The notes under the pieces were generated by a model that made no database searches, was not told the origin of the DNA, and was given only the letters and a program-made list of their open reading frames with translations. From Chaetoceros tenuissimus (taxonomy: Eukaryota; Bacillariophyta; Thalassiosirophyceae; Chaetocerotales; Chaetocerotaceae), in contig BLLK01000047.1 in the NCBI GenBank assembly GCA_021927905.1, forward strand, positions 2,790,001 through 2,854,000: a stretch of 64,000 bases of DNA. Reading direction: 5' to 3'. This document shows, one piece after another, positions 29,098 to 40,632 of this stretch. Numbering within the stretch: the first letter of the stretch is position 1; each line of letters opens with the position of its first letter. The translations under genes and the position numbers were made by a program.

Positions 29098-30423
29098 TTA
29101 TACCATTGCCTTCTTGAGACGATCGCATGCCTCAATGACGGAATCTCTAGGAGCGAAAGCACTCAAACGAAGGTATCCCTCTCCTCCTGGTCCGAATCCA
29201 GCTCCAGGAATAGTTACAACCTGCGCCTTCTCCAAGATTTCACTGAACATATCCCATGATTTCTTTCCCTCTGGAAGTTGTACGAATACATATGGTGCGT
29301 TATCTCCCCCGAATACATTGAATCCAATTTCTTCCATAGCATCCTTCAACATCTTAGCGTTTCCAAGGTAGTAGTCGATAAGAGCGTTAATTTCAGCCTG
29401 ACCCTCTGGGTCAAGACATGCCAAACCTCCAGCCTGAACAATGTTGGATGCTCCATTGAATGCAGTGGTCATGACACGGTTGAAATCATTACGTACTGGG
29501 GTTCCATCAGCAAAAGTTAAACCGTCTGGTACTACAGTCCATCCAAGACGAACTCCAGTGAAACCAGCATACTTCGAGAAAGAATTACATTCGATTGCAA
29601 CCTCCTTTGCTCCCTCAATCTCGAAAATAGACTTTGGTACATCTGGGTCGCGGATGAATGGTGCGTAAGCAGCATCAAATACAAGAATAGATCCACGCTC
29701 CTTGCATGTCTTCACCAACTCAGTAAGTTGATCTCTGGTTGCAGCAGCTCCAGTTGGGTTGTTAGGAGAGCAGAAGTAAACAACATCAGCACGAGGAAGG
29801 GAAGCATAGTCTGGGAAAAAGTTGTTCTCAGCGGTACATGGCATGTAAACAATGTTGTCATATTGACTGGTTTCAGTGTTGATCTCTCCAGTCTGTCCCA
29901 TCATAACTGAAGTATCAACGTACACAGGGTATGAAGGATCTTGAACTGCAGAGATTACTCCAGGTCCAAACATTTGCTGAACACGCATGATATCACACTT
30001 TGCTCCATCAGATACGAAAACCTCATCAGCTGAAATAAGATCATCATAAAGAACAGTTGCAATCTTTTGACGCAAATCTCCCATTCCTTGTTCAGCTCCG
30101 TATCCAGAATATCCCTCTTGGGTTCCAAGCTTGGAAGCACCGTTTACAAGTCCAGAAAGAATGTGCTCTGGAATTGGCTTGGTGGTGTCACCAATTCCAA
30201 GGGAGATGATACGGTCTGCCATGTCTGGGTTTTCTGCGAGGTAAGCGTTACGACGACGAGCAATCTCTGGGAAAAGGTATCCTCCTGCAAGCTTTGCAAA
30301 GTTTGGGTTTCTCTCTACCCCAGACATGTTAAGGGAAGTGGAAACTCTAGCATTGGATGCTGGTGCAAATGCATTTACTGCAGATGCCATACAAAGAAAG
30401 ACGGATGCTGTACTAAGTTTCAT
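29098..30423 (-). CDS. dapL: LL-diaminopimelate aminotransferase, plastid-targeted
   Basis: Intron-free gene of 441 residues, ATG at 30423. Residues 1-18 are a signal peptide followed by FAPAS, the plastid address. The fold-type I aminotransferase body matches DapL: NPNFAKLAGGYLFPEIARR, LGIGDTTKPIPEHI, GYSGYGAEQGMGDLRQKIA, and the PLP lysine K284 in SFSKYAGFTGVRLGW. FCSPNNPTGAAATRDQL is the cofactor-side Asn-Pro motif. DapL turns tetrahydrodipicolinate into LL-diaminopimelate with glutamate as donor, a one-step route to lysine used by plants and algae with plastids. Full length, no missing key residues. Confidence 0.96.
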   Translation of the reverse strand: MKLSTASVFLCMASAVNAFAPASNARVSTSLNMSGVERNPNFAKLAGGYLFPEIARRRNAYLAENPDMADRIISLGIGDTTKPIPEHILSGLVNGASKLGTQEGYSGYGAEQGMGDLRQKIATVLYDDLISADEVFVSDGAKCDIMRVQQMFGPGVISAVQDPSYPVYVDTSVMMGQTGEINTETSQYDNIVYMPCTAENNFFPDYASLPRADVVYFCSPNNPTGAAATRDQLTELVKTCKERGSILVFDAAYAPFIRDPDVPKSIFEIEGAKEVAIECNSFSKYAGFTGVRLGWTVVPDGLTFADGTPVRNDFNRVMTTAFNGASNIVQAGGLACLDPEGQAEINALIDYYLGNAKMLKDAMEEIGFNVFGGDNAPYVFVQLPEGKKSWDMFSEILEKAQVVTIPGAGFGPGGEGYLRLSAFAPRDSVIEACDRLKKAMV

Positions 30424-30911
30424 TTTAATATATTTGTTATGGAAAAACTATGGCTTTGCTTGTGTTTGATGTTGTAGTGTTTAGTTGCCTTGGTTCGCCA
30501 AAGTGTTGGATTTTCTTTGTCAGTGTGATATGTAGATGATGATGTTTGAGAAAGATCCCTGCTCAATGGATGGCTGCTACTTGATGACGTTTTTGGCGCC
30601 ATATTTTTAGCAGAACTTGCCACCGACAATATCTATCTATTGTCTATTACTTCTATCTTATCTAGTAGTACTTATTTGTTCATATTGACCTGTACCAAGC
30701 CTGTACAACAAAAAGTCGGGATCAAAATATTATATAGAGAACAGAGTTACACTTATCCATTGCAAAGGAGTCATTAGTAATCTTTTGCATTAGTCGAAGG
30801 TGCCCATTTGGATGTTTTGTAATTTTTATCTCCTGCGTCATTGTGAAAGAAAACTTCTGCATTTAGTTTGGAGCGATCTATGACTTGCAATATAAAAGAA
30901 ATTAAGACTAA
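30424..30911. promoter_or_regulatory. dapL upstream region with E2F-like and TGACGT sites
   Basis: This 488-base gap holds the dapL promoter and the 3' end of the next minus-strand gene. TTTTGGCGCC at 30591-30600 fits an E2F/DP consensus, and TGACGT lies just before it at about 30584-30590; both are about 170 bases upstream of the dapL ATG. Function not shown. Confidence 0.35.
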
Positions 30912-32446
30912 CTATCTTGACTTCTTATTTCGATTTTGATCTGGCATATCTTGTATTTGCACTCCTCTATTATCGATAGAATTACCATCTCCGAAAATTG
31001 TACCTTCTAGGTTATTCAAAATTGAAGCTTTATCAATTTGAGTACCATGGGCATTTCTTTGATTATATAAAGGACTTGTGAAATGGACAGGCATTAGATT
31101 TCTATTTCCCTCAAATTGAACAAATCTACTATTCATCATGTTAAAATGATCACCTGTATCATTATTTGCAACATTCATTTCACGTGGCATTCGAGGAGGA
31201 TTTGTTAAAGAATTGTCAAAATCCGTCAATGCCCCAGGTTCACAGAAACGTCTCCAATCATTTGCTCTTGGATGTGCTAGATTCTGGTGATTTCTTCTAC
31301 TTGGATGATGATTCAATGGCTCATTTACATCTACAATATTTGCAAGATTAAGTTGCCTATTGTTGTTCCCACCAAATATCGGCAGTAATTCCGTGGTGTC
31401 TAAGTCACTTTCATTGCTGTCGAAATTATTTCCGTGTTTTCTTCGTTTTGGAACTCCTCGTGGCTTTAATTTTGGATTCTTTTCAAAAAAATTACTCATG
31501 TCATTCATGGTCAAATCTAAATCCAATTCAGGTTTTATCTGTTTAGACCTTTCAATCATCATTTTCCGGTAGTCGTTATGTGTGGTATATTCATCAGCTT
31601 TTTCCTTTGCATATAGGAATAAAGTCTTCAAGTAATTCGGTTCCTGTTCTTCTATTTTGTCAATGTAACTTTTACGACCTCGTTCTTTATGCCGTGGTTC
31701 AAACAAATTCTTGGTATGGGAGTACTTATTTTTGCGAAAAGATTCAAATGCAACATGCAGCGTCGTCGATCCAAGAGGTTTCAATAAGCCGTAATCATAA
31801 CAGACTAAATTTACAATTGATAATCAGTGCCATCAGTCTTGTTTCATGCTTTTGCAAATCTATCTGAATAAATGCATGACTTACCTATATTACAAGCAGC
31901 TTCATGAATGGACTTTTTGCATTTCTTCACAGGTAAATTTTTATTGGTGTTTCCATACTTGTTCGCATAGTTTGGTTCTGATAACGAATATCCCATTTCT
32001 ATGGCATAAAGCATCATCATATACTTCATATCCGCTGTAATTTTTAATCCATTTTTCTGTTGAAGCTCAACATGCCCGCTTCCGTCTCTCTTCATCCTCG
32101 GTCTTGCGTCAAAATCTAACTGATGACCAACTACGAAAAGGTCTGGCGGTTCAGATGTGGTTGTTGGTTTAGCATTTCTTTGAAATATATCTTCTATGGT
32201 AGGTACTTCTTTCTGTGTGCGAATTCTTGACTGTACGATAGGCTTTCCAACTGCTATTGCTTCTTCATTTTTCCTCTCTACTGATTGTCTTAATTCCTGT
32301 GCCCTTTTTGAGTCGCAATTGCTTCTCGGAAGTCGAATTGATGCTGCTCCATTTTGAAGTCTGGTTGCTTGTTCTTTGGTGATATTGTTTGGTAAACTTT
32401 CTTCTAGTTTACGCTTCTTTCCCTTTGCATCAGTAGTTTCATTCAT
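30912..32446 (-). CDS. Uncharacterised basic protein, two exons
   Basis: Exons 32446-31885 and 31804-30912 give 484 residues (donor gtaagt, acceptor tttag). I do not recognise a family. The N-terminal 100 residues are basic and low-complexity (KGKKRKLEE). The middle, about 125-260, looks most like a domain: LKITADMKYMMMLYAIEMGY, then IHEAACNIVCYDYGLLKPLG across the splice junction, followed by LYAKEKADEYTTHNDYRKMM. A basic RGVPKRRKHG patch could be a nuclear signal. The C-terminal 150 residues are Asn-rich and probably disordered. The smooth amino-acid sequence over the junction supports the splice. No signal peptide or membrane helix. Confidence 0.65.
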
Positions 32447-32901
32447 GATGACATGCGATTAAATTCCAAAGAGGGAGGGAATGAGAGTGGTTGAAATCTT
32501 TCCATAGATGCCAAAAAATGTGCACTGTGTCATTCTACTTTTTCCATAGTGTAATTGAAATAGGCAGTCGATAAAATTTCCTGGTTAGTTCTCAGTAGTT
32601 TTTCGCTGTTTTGTTACAATGACGATTAAAATCATGCTGTGCACTAAGTACGTACATCAAAAGTTTTAGCAAAAATTGTTTTTTAAAATCAATTTCATAT
32701 TTTAGGGTTAGGGTCCATGATTGAAATTGATGATTTCATTAGCCAACAGAATAATTTATTAAGATATATATATTTTATAATAAAAGAAAGCTAACAAATT
32801 ACAAAGTCATACTTATATCTTGCTTTTATCTTTTTTAGTTTAATGTAATATCTAACTTATTGCTTGCTGACTGAAGCCTACAATAAATCTCACTCAGATC
32901 C
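32447..32901. other. AT-rich intergenic region with short TTAGGG repeat
   Basis: No gene in this 455-base gap. It contains TTTAGGGTTAGGG at 32701-32713, two telomere-type units, and a strongly AT-rich stretch at about 32755-32800. Confidence 0.4.
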
Positions 32902-34545
32902 TCAATGCCAACTAGCATGGTTTGAACGAGCACGGCAACGACGAGAGTTTCCAAAGGTAGTAGACTGGTCTTGGATATTATCGGGTGCCACCGCTACTAA
33001 ATGAAAGTGGGAGCGTCTATACGAATGATTCAATGAAGAAAAATCCCTCTCGGTACCATTCAAAGAATTTGTCATGAAGTGTGATTTCCTTGTGGAACCA
33101 CCCAAATTGAGCTGAGCACTTGAAACAATGGAAGCCTTTTTATCTTCTCCATATGACGGCGCATCTGGGAACAATGCCTTACGTGCACTTATCAATTGCT
33201 GAAAATGAAGAATCTCCAGTTCTTCGGGTACATCAATCCCATCTAAGCTTACCCAGCCAACAAACGGGTCCTCCATAGCTTGCATTGTTTGGAAAAGGGC
33301 AGTGAGCAAAAGAGGAGTGAGAATAGCAAAAAATATTCCATTTGGAAGAGAATGAAGATCTACAGCTAACTGAGCAAATGCAGGTGCATAGCAAGGTGGA
33401 AGGACCAATGTGAAAATACGGCCAAAAGAACACAGAGCTTGAGGTGTGCGATACATCTTGAACATTCGTAGATTCTCAATAGCTTCTCCAATAAATCTCT
33501 CATATTGACGAAGACGAGATGTTTCAGTGGCAGATAGGCCTTGAGATTTGATCTTTTCACTGAGTTTTGAAATTTTCACAATTCTCTGAGTATACAACGA
33601 GTCCATAAGTCTGTAGGCGACTTCAATGATGGTGGCAGCTTTAACTCTTCCGCTTTTCATCATTTTATGATAAGATCTACTTGATGTTGGAAGGGTTAAG
33701 AATCGGGATAACTCATCACCTATACCAACTAATTGCTCAAGTACTTCATCAGTGTGTTTAAGTAACTCATCTTTTGAAACCTGATCATCTTTACCTTTCC
33801 ATTCCCAAACTCCGTGGGCAACATATAATTGGAAACAAAATGATCGGACTCTGCTAATCTCATACAATGCTCTTTCCCTGCGTTGAAAAGCCAAAGTAAT
33901 TGTCACGGTCAATGGAGTGATTACAGCAAATCCTAAAACTATCCAGTCCATACCAGATCCTTCCCAAGCATTATTATCATCGCGCTAATTTAAGATGAGA
34001 TAGGAATAATTGAGATTGCTTGCAATCCAAAATAAGGATAATTATATTAGTAGAAATCTACTCACCTTGTTATACCAATAGAGAGTCATTCCTACACAGA
34101 GAGCACAACTAATCATTGTTTCTATGCTTATCAAATACACCACAAATACAAGAATAGATGAGAAAAAAGTTGTAAGGAATTTGGTAATCCATGAGGACTT
34201 TGTTGTTTTTCTCACTTCAGATTCATGTTCTTCTATTCCGATTTGTTCAGATTCATCAATCCCTTTCCTTGCAACTTCTCCCATTCCAACCTTCTTCTCA
34301 TCAAAGTTCTTTGCCATATTCATGTTCATACTCAAACTTCGAGTAAGTGTTCTTACACTTGAGGTGAGATTCATGCTTGGTCTTTTACTCGCATTTTCCG
34401 ACAGACTTCTGTTACTCGTTCTTAGAGTAGTCAAACAATCTGGCTCATCCTTTTTTGGTTCCTCCAAAGCTTTGAGGTTGTCTTTGCCTATGGAATGTGC
34501 AGTCTTCTGCGTCACATTCAAAGCTTCCTGGCTTACTTGAGACAT
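32902..34545 (-). CDS. Polytopic membrane protein, possibly bestrophin-related
   Basis: Exons 34545-34066 and 33984-32902 (phase 0) give 520 residues. The N-terminal 115 residues are Ser/Thr-rich and charged. Two hydrophobic segments follow (about 118-158), then WIVLGFAVITPLTVTITLAF at about 171-193. A long helical region has a DELSRFLTLPTSSRSYHKMMKSGR motif and LRQYERFIGEAIENLRMFKMYRTPQALCSFGRIF, then two more membrane helices and EDPFVGWVSLDGIDVPEELE near the end. The order resembles the bestrophin/UPF0187 chloride-channel superfamily (membrane helices, RFLTLP region, DPF motif), but I place it there only tentatively. The copia element begins 131 bases upstream of its start codon. Confidence 0.6.
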
Positions 34546-34676
34546 AGTTGAAATCTAAGAGGTCTTGCAGTTTTCAAAGTGCTTTACTAGGAGTGATTGA
34601 ATTGTAGTCAAAGAATAAGGGGAGAAAGGAAGAGCTGTTAGAGTTGTAAATAGTGTGTTGGATGCAAAAAAAAAGG

Positions 34677-34862
34677 TGTTGATACGCCGTGTATGACACT
34701 ATCCTTATCCGTATCCAGTTGGGACCATATCTTGATATCCAATGACAGTCGAATCCAATTACCAGTTACTTATCAAATCAATTCACCACAGGTTGAGCAC
34801 ATCCATGCAAATCCTGTGATCTCATTAATTTACTTGGTAATCTACTTAACTACACATTGGCA
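34677..34862 (+). repeat. 5' LTR of the copia element
   Basis: 186 bases starting TGTTGATACGCCGTGTATGA and ending in CA. Its pair is at 40127-40312. A run of A bases and the AAAGG duplication precede it. Confidence 0.93.
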
Positions 34863-34879
34863 TACCAAGTAGTTAGTCA

Positions 34880-36050
34880 TTCCAATCAGATGTCACAACA
34901 AATTGATTACACCAAATTGTACTTCCCAGTGAAGACAGCCACTCCCATCGTAGGCCAGCCTACAATTGACAGCATAGCTAACCTCAAGAAGGAGCTCACT
35001 AAAAATGCAAAGTCCGTTACCTCTACTCTCGGTGGAGCTCAACATGGCCACATCTTTCTAGTGCTAACAGCGACTGATTTTAATGCAATCCCAGGAACGG
35101 TTCCTGTTATCCGCCCTGTGCATCCAGGACCTCTTCCTCAGATTCCAGTAGGTGCAACTGCAGCCCAGATCTCTGCAGCTGAAAGGAACCATCAGGAAGC
35201 TGTTAACAACTTTGATAGATACACAGGTGTGGAACTTGCACTATTGGCTCAGGTTGAGAGTGCAATTGAGCCCATCTACTTAAGTTCTATTATCAATGAA
35301 CATACCAGTAACATACCTTACCCAGTCTCTTGACAGGTCTTTAAGTGAGGTTATCGCTTATTTAGCGGCAACTTACGCGGCAAGTGACGAACCCATGTCC
35401 TCCAGAGAGATTAAGATCAACCAATACTTGTATGATCCCGTAACCCAATCGCCAACATCTGGACTCTACTTAAGAACCATGCAGAGGCAGGAGAACGTCA
35501 AAACGTCCCAGTTACTGAAGCATGGAAGATAGATAAGGTTTTGTACCTGTTAACTAAGACAGGAAAGTTCACTGAAGATATTAAGCAATGGAAGAAGAAA
35601 CCACAGCAAGATAAGACTTGGGTTAATTTAGTGAACTACTTCAATGAATGTCACAGACTCTTGCTTGAATCCAACGTCCTCACCATCCAAGACCAAGAAC
35701 GTCAGCAGCTCAGTGCTAACCTTGCTAGTACTTTTGAACAGGCTCTTGCTCTCCAAGCAAATTCGTCTAACACGGACGTTGCTTCATCCCTAGCCGAGAT
35801 CCTTCGTCACCTTCAACAGCTAGAGTCACGTACCACTGACAATGATACTCCAAATGACACTCGTCATAATCCTCGCACTTGTCATTACACCGAATACTGC
35901 TGGACACATGGTGCATGCAATCACAAGTCTGCAGAATGCAGAAATAAAGCAGAGGGCCATAAGGATGAGGCTACGAAGAACAATCGCATGGGAGGCAGTA
36001 CCAACTTCATCAGTCGCTTGTCGAGGTGGGACCGAGTTAAAAGATAAATT
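34880..36050 (+). mobile_element. Gag region of the copia element
   Basis: Approximate span of the fossil Gag region. It is helical, and its end holds a Cys/His cluster (YCWTHGACNHKSAECRN) like the zinc knuckle-type motif of diatom copia Gag proteins. Broken. Confidence 0.75.
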
Positions 36051-36199
36051 AAATCCAATTGCAAAAAGAATTTACTCTTCAAACTCTGTAGTTCCCCCCT
36101 CTTACAAATCTGTAGCAGCTTCCCATCTTGCTTTGACCGATTGTGCGCAAAATGTCACATTCCACTCTTCTTTCTGAAACACTACCAAAACGTCCTCGC

Positions 36200-39100
36200 G
36201 GAGAAACTCCGTTGTCGCAAAACTTGATTCCGGTGCAACAGGACATTATGGTAGGAAAAAAGATGCTCATATTTTAAAAAATAGATCCAAGATAAAAAAT
36301 GGACCATCTGTTCAACTCCCTGATTCTTCCGAAACAACAAGTGACGAAGATGGTTACCTTCCAATACCGGACCAATTATCTGATGTTGCAAAACATGCCT
36401 ATATCTTCGAAGGTATCACAAATTCCACTTTGATTTCAGTAGGAAAATTATGCGATGATGGGTGCGAAGTTACTTTCACAAGAGATATTGCTTTGATTAC
36501 AAAAAATGGAGAAATACTTTTAACAGGTGACCAAAATCCTATTGACAGTCTATGGGATATACATCTTCCACTTCAACAAGGAAAAATAAATGCGGTCATA
36601 TCTTCCAACAAGACAAAAACAGAACTTGCACAATTTTTACATGCTACATGTGGTTTTCCTGTTGTGTCAACGTTTCGTACGTCGATTTCCAATGGAAATT
36701 TCATCGGGTTCCCTGGTATTGATTCTGTCTCTTTTACTAAGCATCTCCCTCCATCTGTTCCTACTGCAAAAGGGCATTTGAAACAAGAGAGACAAGGTCT
36801 AAGATCCACAAAACCAGTGAAAATCAAGTTAGAATCTGATACTGAATGCTACTTTCCTGCACCTATCAAAGAAAAGACATATGAAAGATACGCTTGCCTC
36901 TCCACAATCGATAAATCACAAACAGCCTATGGTGATCTAACCGGTCGTTATCCAATTCAGTCATCCAGAGGTAACGAGTATGTTCTTATTGTTTATGACT
37001 ATGATAGTAATGCTATTCTTCAAGCTCCTTTAAAAAATCACCAAGCTGCTACAATCAAAGAAGCATGGATCAACCTACATGATCGCTTAAAATCCTCTGC
37101 TAAACCTCCAAAAACATACATCATGGACAACGAAGCTAGTAAAGATCTCAAACATGCTTTGACAAAGGCTAGTATTTCATATCAACTTGTTCCTCCGAAT
37201 CTTCATTGAGTTAACGCAGCAGAACGAGCAATACAAACTTTCAAAGATCATTTCTTGGCTATTCTCGCAGGAACTCACCCAGATTTTCCAGCTCATGAGT
37301 GGGATCGCTTATTGGATCAAGCTGAAATAACTTTAAATCTTCTTCGCAACTCCAGAGCCAATCCTAAGTTATCCAGCTATGCTTATCTGTTTGGTAATTT
37401 TGATTTCAACAAAACTCCAATGGTTCCATGTGGCACAAAAGTTGTAGCACATATCAAGCCCGATAAGAATGCCTCATGGGGATTCAAAGGTGAAGAAGGC
37501 TGGTACATCGGTCCAGCAACAGAACACTATCGATGCCTCAAGTGTTACTTCCCAGTCACATGCAGCGTTCGAGTCGTTGATACTGTGCAACTTTTTGAGC
37601 ATAATGTTCCCATTCCATCCACTTCTACTGAAGATCATCTTCTTCAATCTGTAGAAGATATTCTCTCACTTTTGCAGAAGAAGTCACCTGAGCTTCCTTT
37701 TCTTCAATTTGGATCAAATACTCACAATGCAATTGAATCAATTGCAAAACTCCTTCAACGTGCAGCATCTCGTCCATCAACTCCAGAAATATCATCCTCT
37801 ACAGATACTTCTACTACTTCTCCTTCCAAGGTTGAAGCATCATCATCTCCTTCATCAGTCGAGCCTCCAGCATCTCCTCCAGCAGTTGAGTCACCAGTAA
37901 TTCCTACACTAATTCCATCTCCTTCCATAGTCGAGTCACCAGTTCCTTCTCCTTCCACAGTTGAGTCACCAAAGTCTCCTCCAGCAGTAGAGCAACCTTC
38001 CACCATTGATAAGAATGCCGCAGTTCCAAGGGTGAAAACATACAAAAAGAAAAAAGCTTCTAAAAAGCAAAGGAAATCTCCACGCTTTTCAAACAAGCAA
38101 TATCCCAAATGTACATTTTCATCTCCTCATTCTGAGAACTACGGTATCCCCACTTACAATGTTCCTACTCCTAAGGGAGCTCCAAAACGCAATCTCCGAA
38201 AGAATCCAAAACCTTCTTTCAAGAGAGCTACTCAGTCAAGAGCTGAAACTTACACCACCACCTACTCTTCTGCCAGAGGAACTAATTATCGTCGTCATGC
38301 CATTCAACATCTTCGAGCTGAGCTCCTGTTTTCTCAACATTCAATCAATCATATCTTTGATTCCTCGGGAAAGAAGCAATCTATTGACATGCTTCTAAAA
38401 ACAGACCCAGAAACATGGAAGCGCAGCACCAGTAATGAATTTGGTCGATTGGCACAAGGAGTTCGTGACATCAAGGGTACGAATACAATTGAATTCATTC
38501 AAAAGTCGGACGTCCCAATGAATAAAAAGGTAGCATACTGCAACATGATTTGTGATTACCGACCTTTAAAAACCGAAGCACATCGAGTTCGTATGACGGT
38601 TGGTGGAGATGTACTTCCTTATGATGATGATGCTGGCTCACCTGCAGCTTCCCTCTTGGAAACCAAACTCATTGTTGACAGTACCATTTCTGATGCTCAC
38701 AAGGGTGCCAGATTCTGTACAGCTGACTTGAAGGATCATTTCTTGGCTACTCCAATGGAAGGTAATGAATATATGCGAGTACACTCTAAATATTTTTTTG
38801 CTGATATTCGGGAACGATACAACATTGACGAGCTTATCGCTGATGACGGTTATGTATACATCAAGATTAAGAAGGGAATGTATGGCTTAAAACATGCAGC
38901 TCTGCTTGCATACAAGCACTTGGTCAACATATTGGAACCTTTCGGTTACTATCCTTGTCCATATACAACTGGTTTGTGGAAACATAAAACTCGCAAAACT
39001 GTTTTTTGCCTCTGTGTCGATGATTTTGGAATAAAATACTTTAGCGAAGATGACCGAGACCATCTCCTCGACGCTTTGAAATCTAATTACAAAATCTCCA

Positions 39101-40101
39101 CCGATCTTGAAGGTACACATTATTGCGGTCTTAAGCTTGATTGGGACTATGCCAAAGGCATAGTCGAGATTTCCATGCCTGACTACGTTGTTCAGACACT
39201 TCAAAGACTCTGCCACTCTCAACCAACTCGTCCGCAATATGCTCCACATACATGGAATAAACCTGTTTTCGGTAGAAAGGTTCAATATGCTAATTACGAT
39301 GAGTCTCCCCTTTTGGATGCAGCGGGTATCAAGTTTGTCCAGTCTACAGTAGGAAGTTTCCTGTACTATGCTCGAGCTGTTGATCCAACCATGCTCGTTG
39401 CATTAAACGAAATCGGTCAACAGCAAGCAAAGCCTACTGAGAAAACTTTACAAGCATGCAAAATTTTACTAGATTATGCAGCTACCTATCCTAACACCAA
39501 AATCAGATATTATGCAAGTGACATGATTCTCCATTGCGATTCTGATGCAGCTTTCCTTGTTTCTCCCAATGCCAAGAGTCAATATGCTGGTTATTTCTAC
39601 CTTGGAAATAAAACCTCTTCTTCCTCTACAACCAAACCCAACGGAGCTATTCTTGTTGATTGTAAAACCTTCCGTAGTGTACTAGCTTCCACAGCTGAAT
39701 GTGAAACAGGAGGTATATTTTTCAACGGACAAACTGCAGTGGTAATCAGAGTTGCTCTTGAAACCCTTGGTCATCCGCAACCTCCTACTCCTCTAAAAAC
39801 AGACAATTCCACTGCAAACAGTTTTGTTCACTCCAACATCAAACAACGAAAATCCAAAACTTGGGACCTCTGTTGGCATTGGTTACGCGACAAAGAGGGC
39901 CAACTTCAACTTAAAGTATATTGGGATAAAGGTGAAAACAATGACGGTGATTATTGGACCAAACATCATGCTCCTTCTCACCATCGTCAGATCAGATCCC
40001 GCTATGTTGTCAATCATTCGCCTTCTATTACTGCAAAATTATCTAGTTCTTTTCTATATGATACCATCTACAATGCGCTCCGTGCCTTTCCAATGCTCTA
40101 A
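36200..40101 (+). mobile_element. Pol region of the copia element (integrase, RT, RNase H)
   Basis: Approximate span of the fossil Pol region. Integrase-like sequence comes first (GDLTGRYPIQSSRGNEYVLI), a Pro/Ser-rich linker follows, then reverse transcriptase (FCTADLKDHFLATPM, KKGMYGLKHAA, FCLCVDDFGIK with the paired Asp) and RNase H (LHCDSDAAFLV). Integrase before RT is the copia order. Broken. Confidence 0.85.
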
Positions 40102-40126
40102 GCTTCTGATCCCAACTGCGAGGGTG

Positions 40127-40312
40127 TGTTGATACGCCGTGTATGACACTATCCTTATCCGTATCCAGTTGGGACCATATCTTGATATCCAATGACAGTC
40201 GAATCCAATTACCAGTTACTTATCAAATCAATTCACCACAGGTTGAGCACATCCATGCAAATCCTGTGATCTCATTAATTTACTTGGTAATCTACTTAAC
40301 TACACATTGACA
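40127..40312 (+). repeat. 3' LTR of the copia element
   Basis: Second 186-base LTR, followed at once by the AAAGG target duplication at 40313-40317. A purine-rich GCGAGGGTG lies just before it in the position of the polypurine tract. Confidence 0.93.
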
Positions 40313-40632
40313 AAAGGAAGTGTTGGTTCTTGATTGGGACTCTTTACGTAGGAGGGTTCTTAAGTCTTTTTAGTCTTCAAAGTGTCGCCATACTTGATTT
40401 TGATTGGTGGAAGGATCTAGACGTGCTTACGTTGCAAAAAATAGACCTTTTTTGGAGGAGGAGGAGTAGTGTCACATCCTACATGGCTAGCTAGCATTTC
40501 CATTGGATAGAGAAGAGTTCATTCTTTTATATATAATTTGTTTAACGGCAAGGTTTGGACCTCTTGACACTTCTTTATCTTTCCAAACAATTTTTCTTGT
40601 TTTTTACGTATAAATTATTAAATAATTAAATA
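40313..40632. other. Intergenic region with GGCTAGCTAGC, former upstream DNA of the membrane-protein gene
   Basis: No gene in this 320-base gap. GGCTAGCTAGC lies at 40486-40495. Without the copia element this site would be about 305 bases upstream of the start at 34545. Confidence 0.4.

Larger units (their letters stand above)
34677..40312 (+). mobile_element. Ty1/copia LTR retrotransposon (diatom CoDi-like), broken
   Basis: LTRs of 186 bases at 34677-34862 and 40127-40312 begin TG and end CA and differ at about one position by eye. A 5-base target duplication AAAGG flanks the element (34672-34676 and 40313-40317). The interior encodes Gag and then integrase, reverse transcriptase and RNase H in the copia order on the plus strand. 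The reading frames are broken in roughly four or five places. Near-identical LTRs with a perfect target duplication mean a young insertion that decayed early or was copied from a defective source. It lies between the membrane-protein start codon and its former upstream DNA. Confidence 0.93.

Noticed and set aside
32701-32713. TTTAGGGTTAGGG as an interstitial telomere
   Set aside because: Only two units, in an AT-rich gap between ordinary genes. Too short to support a telomere fusion or healed end.
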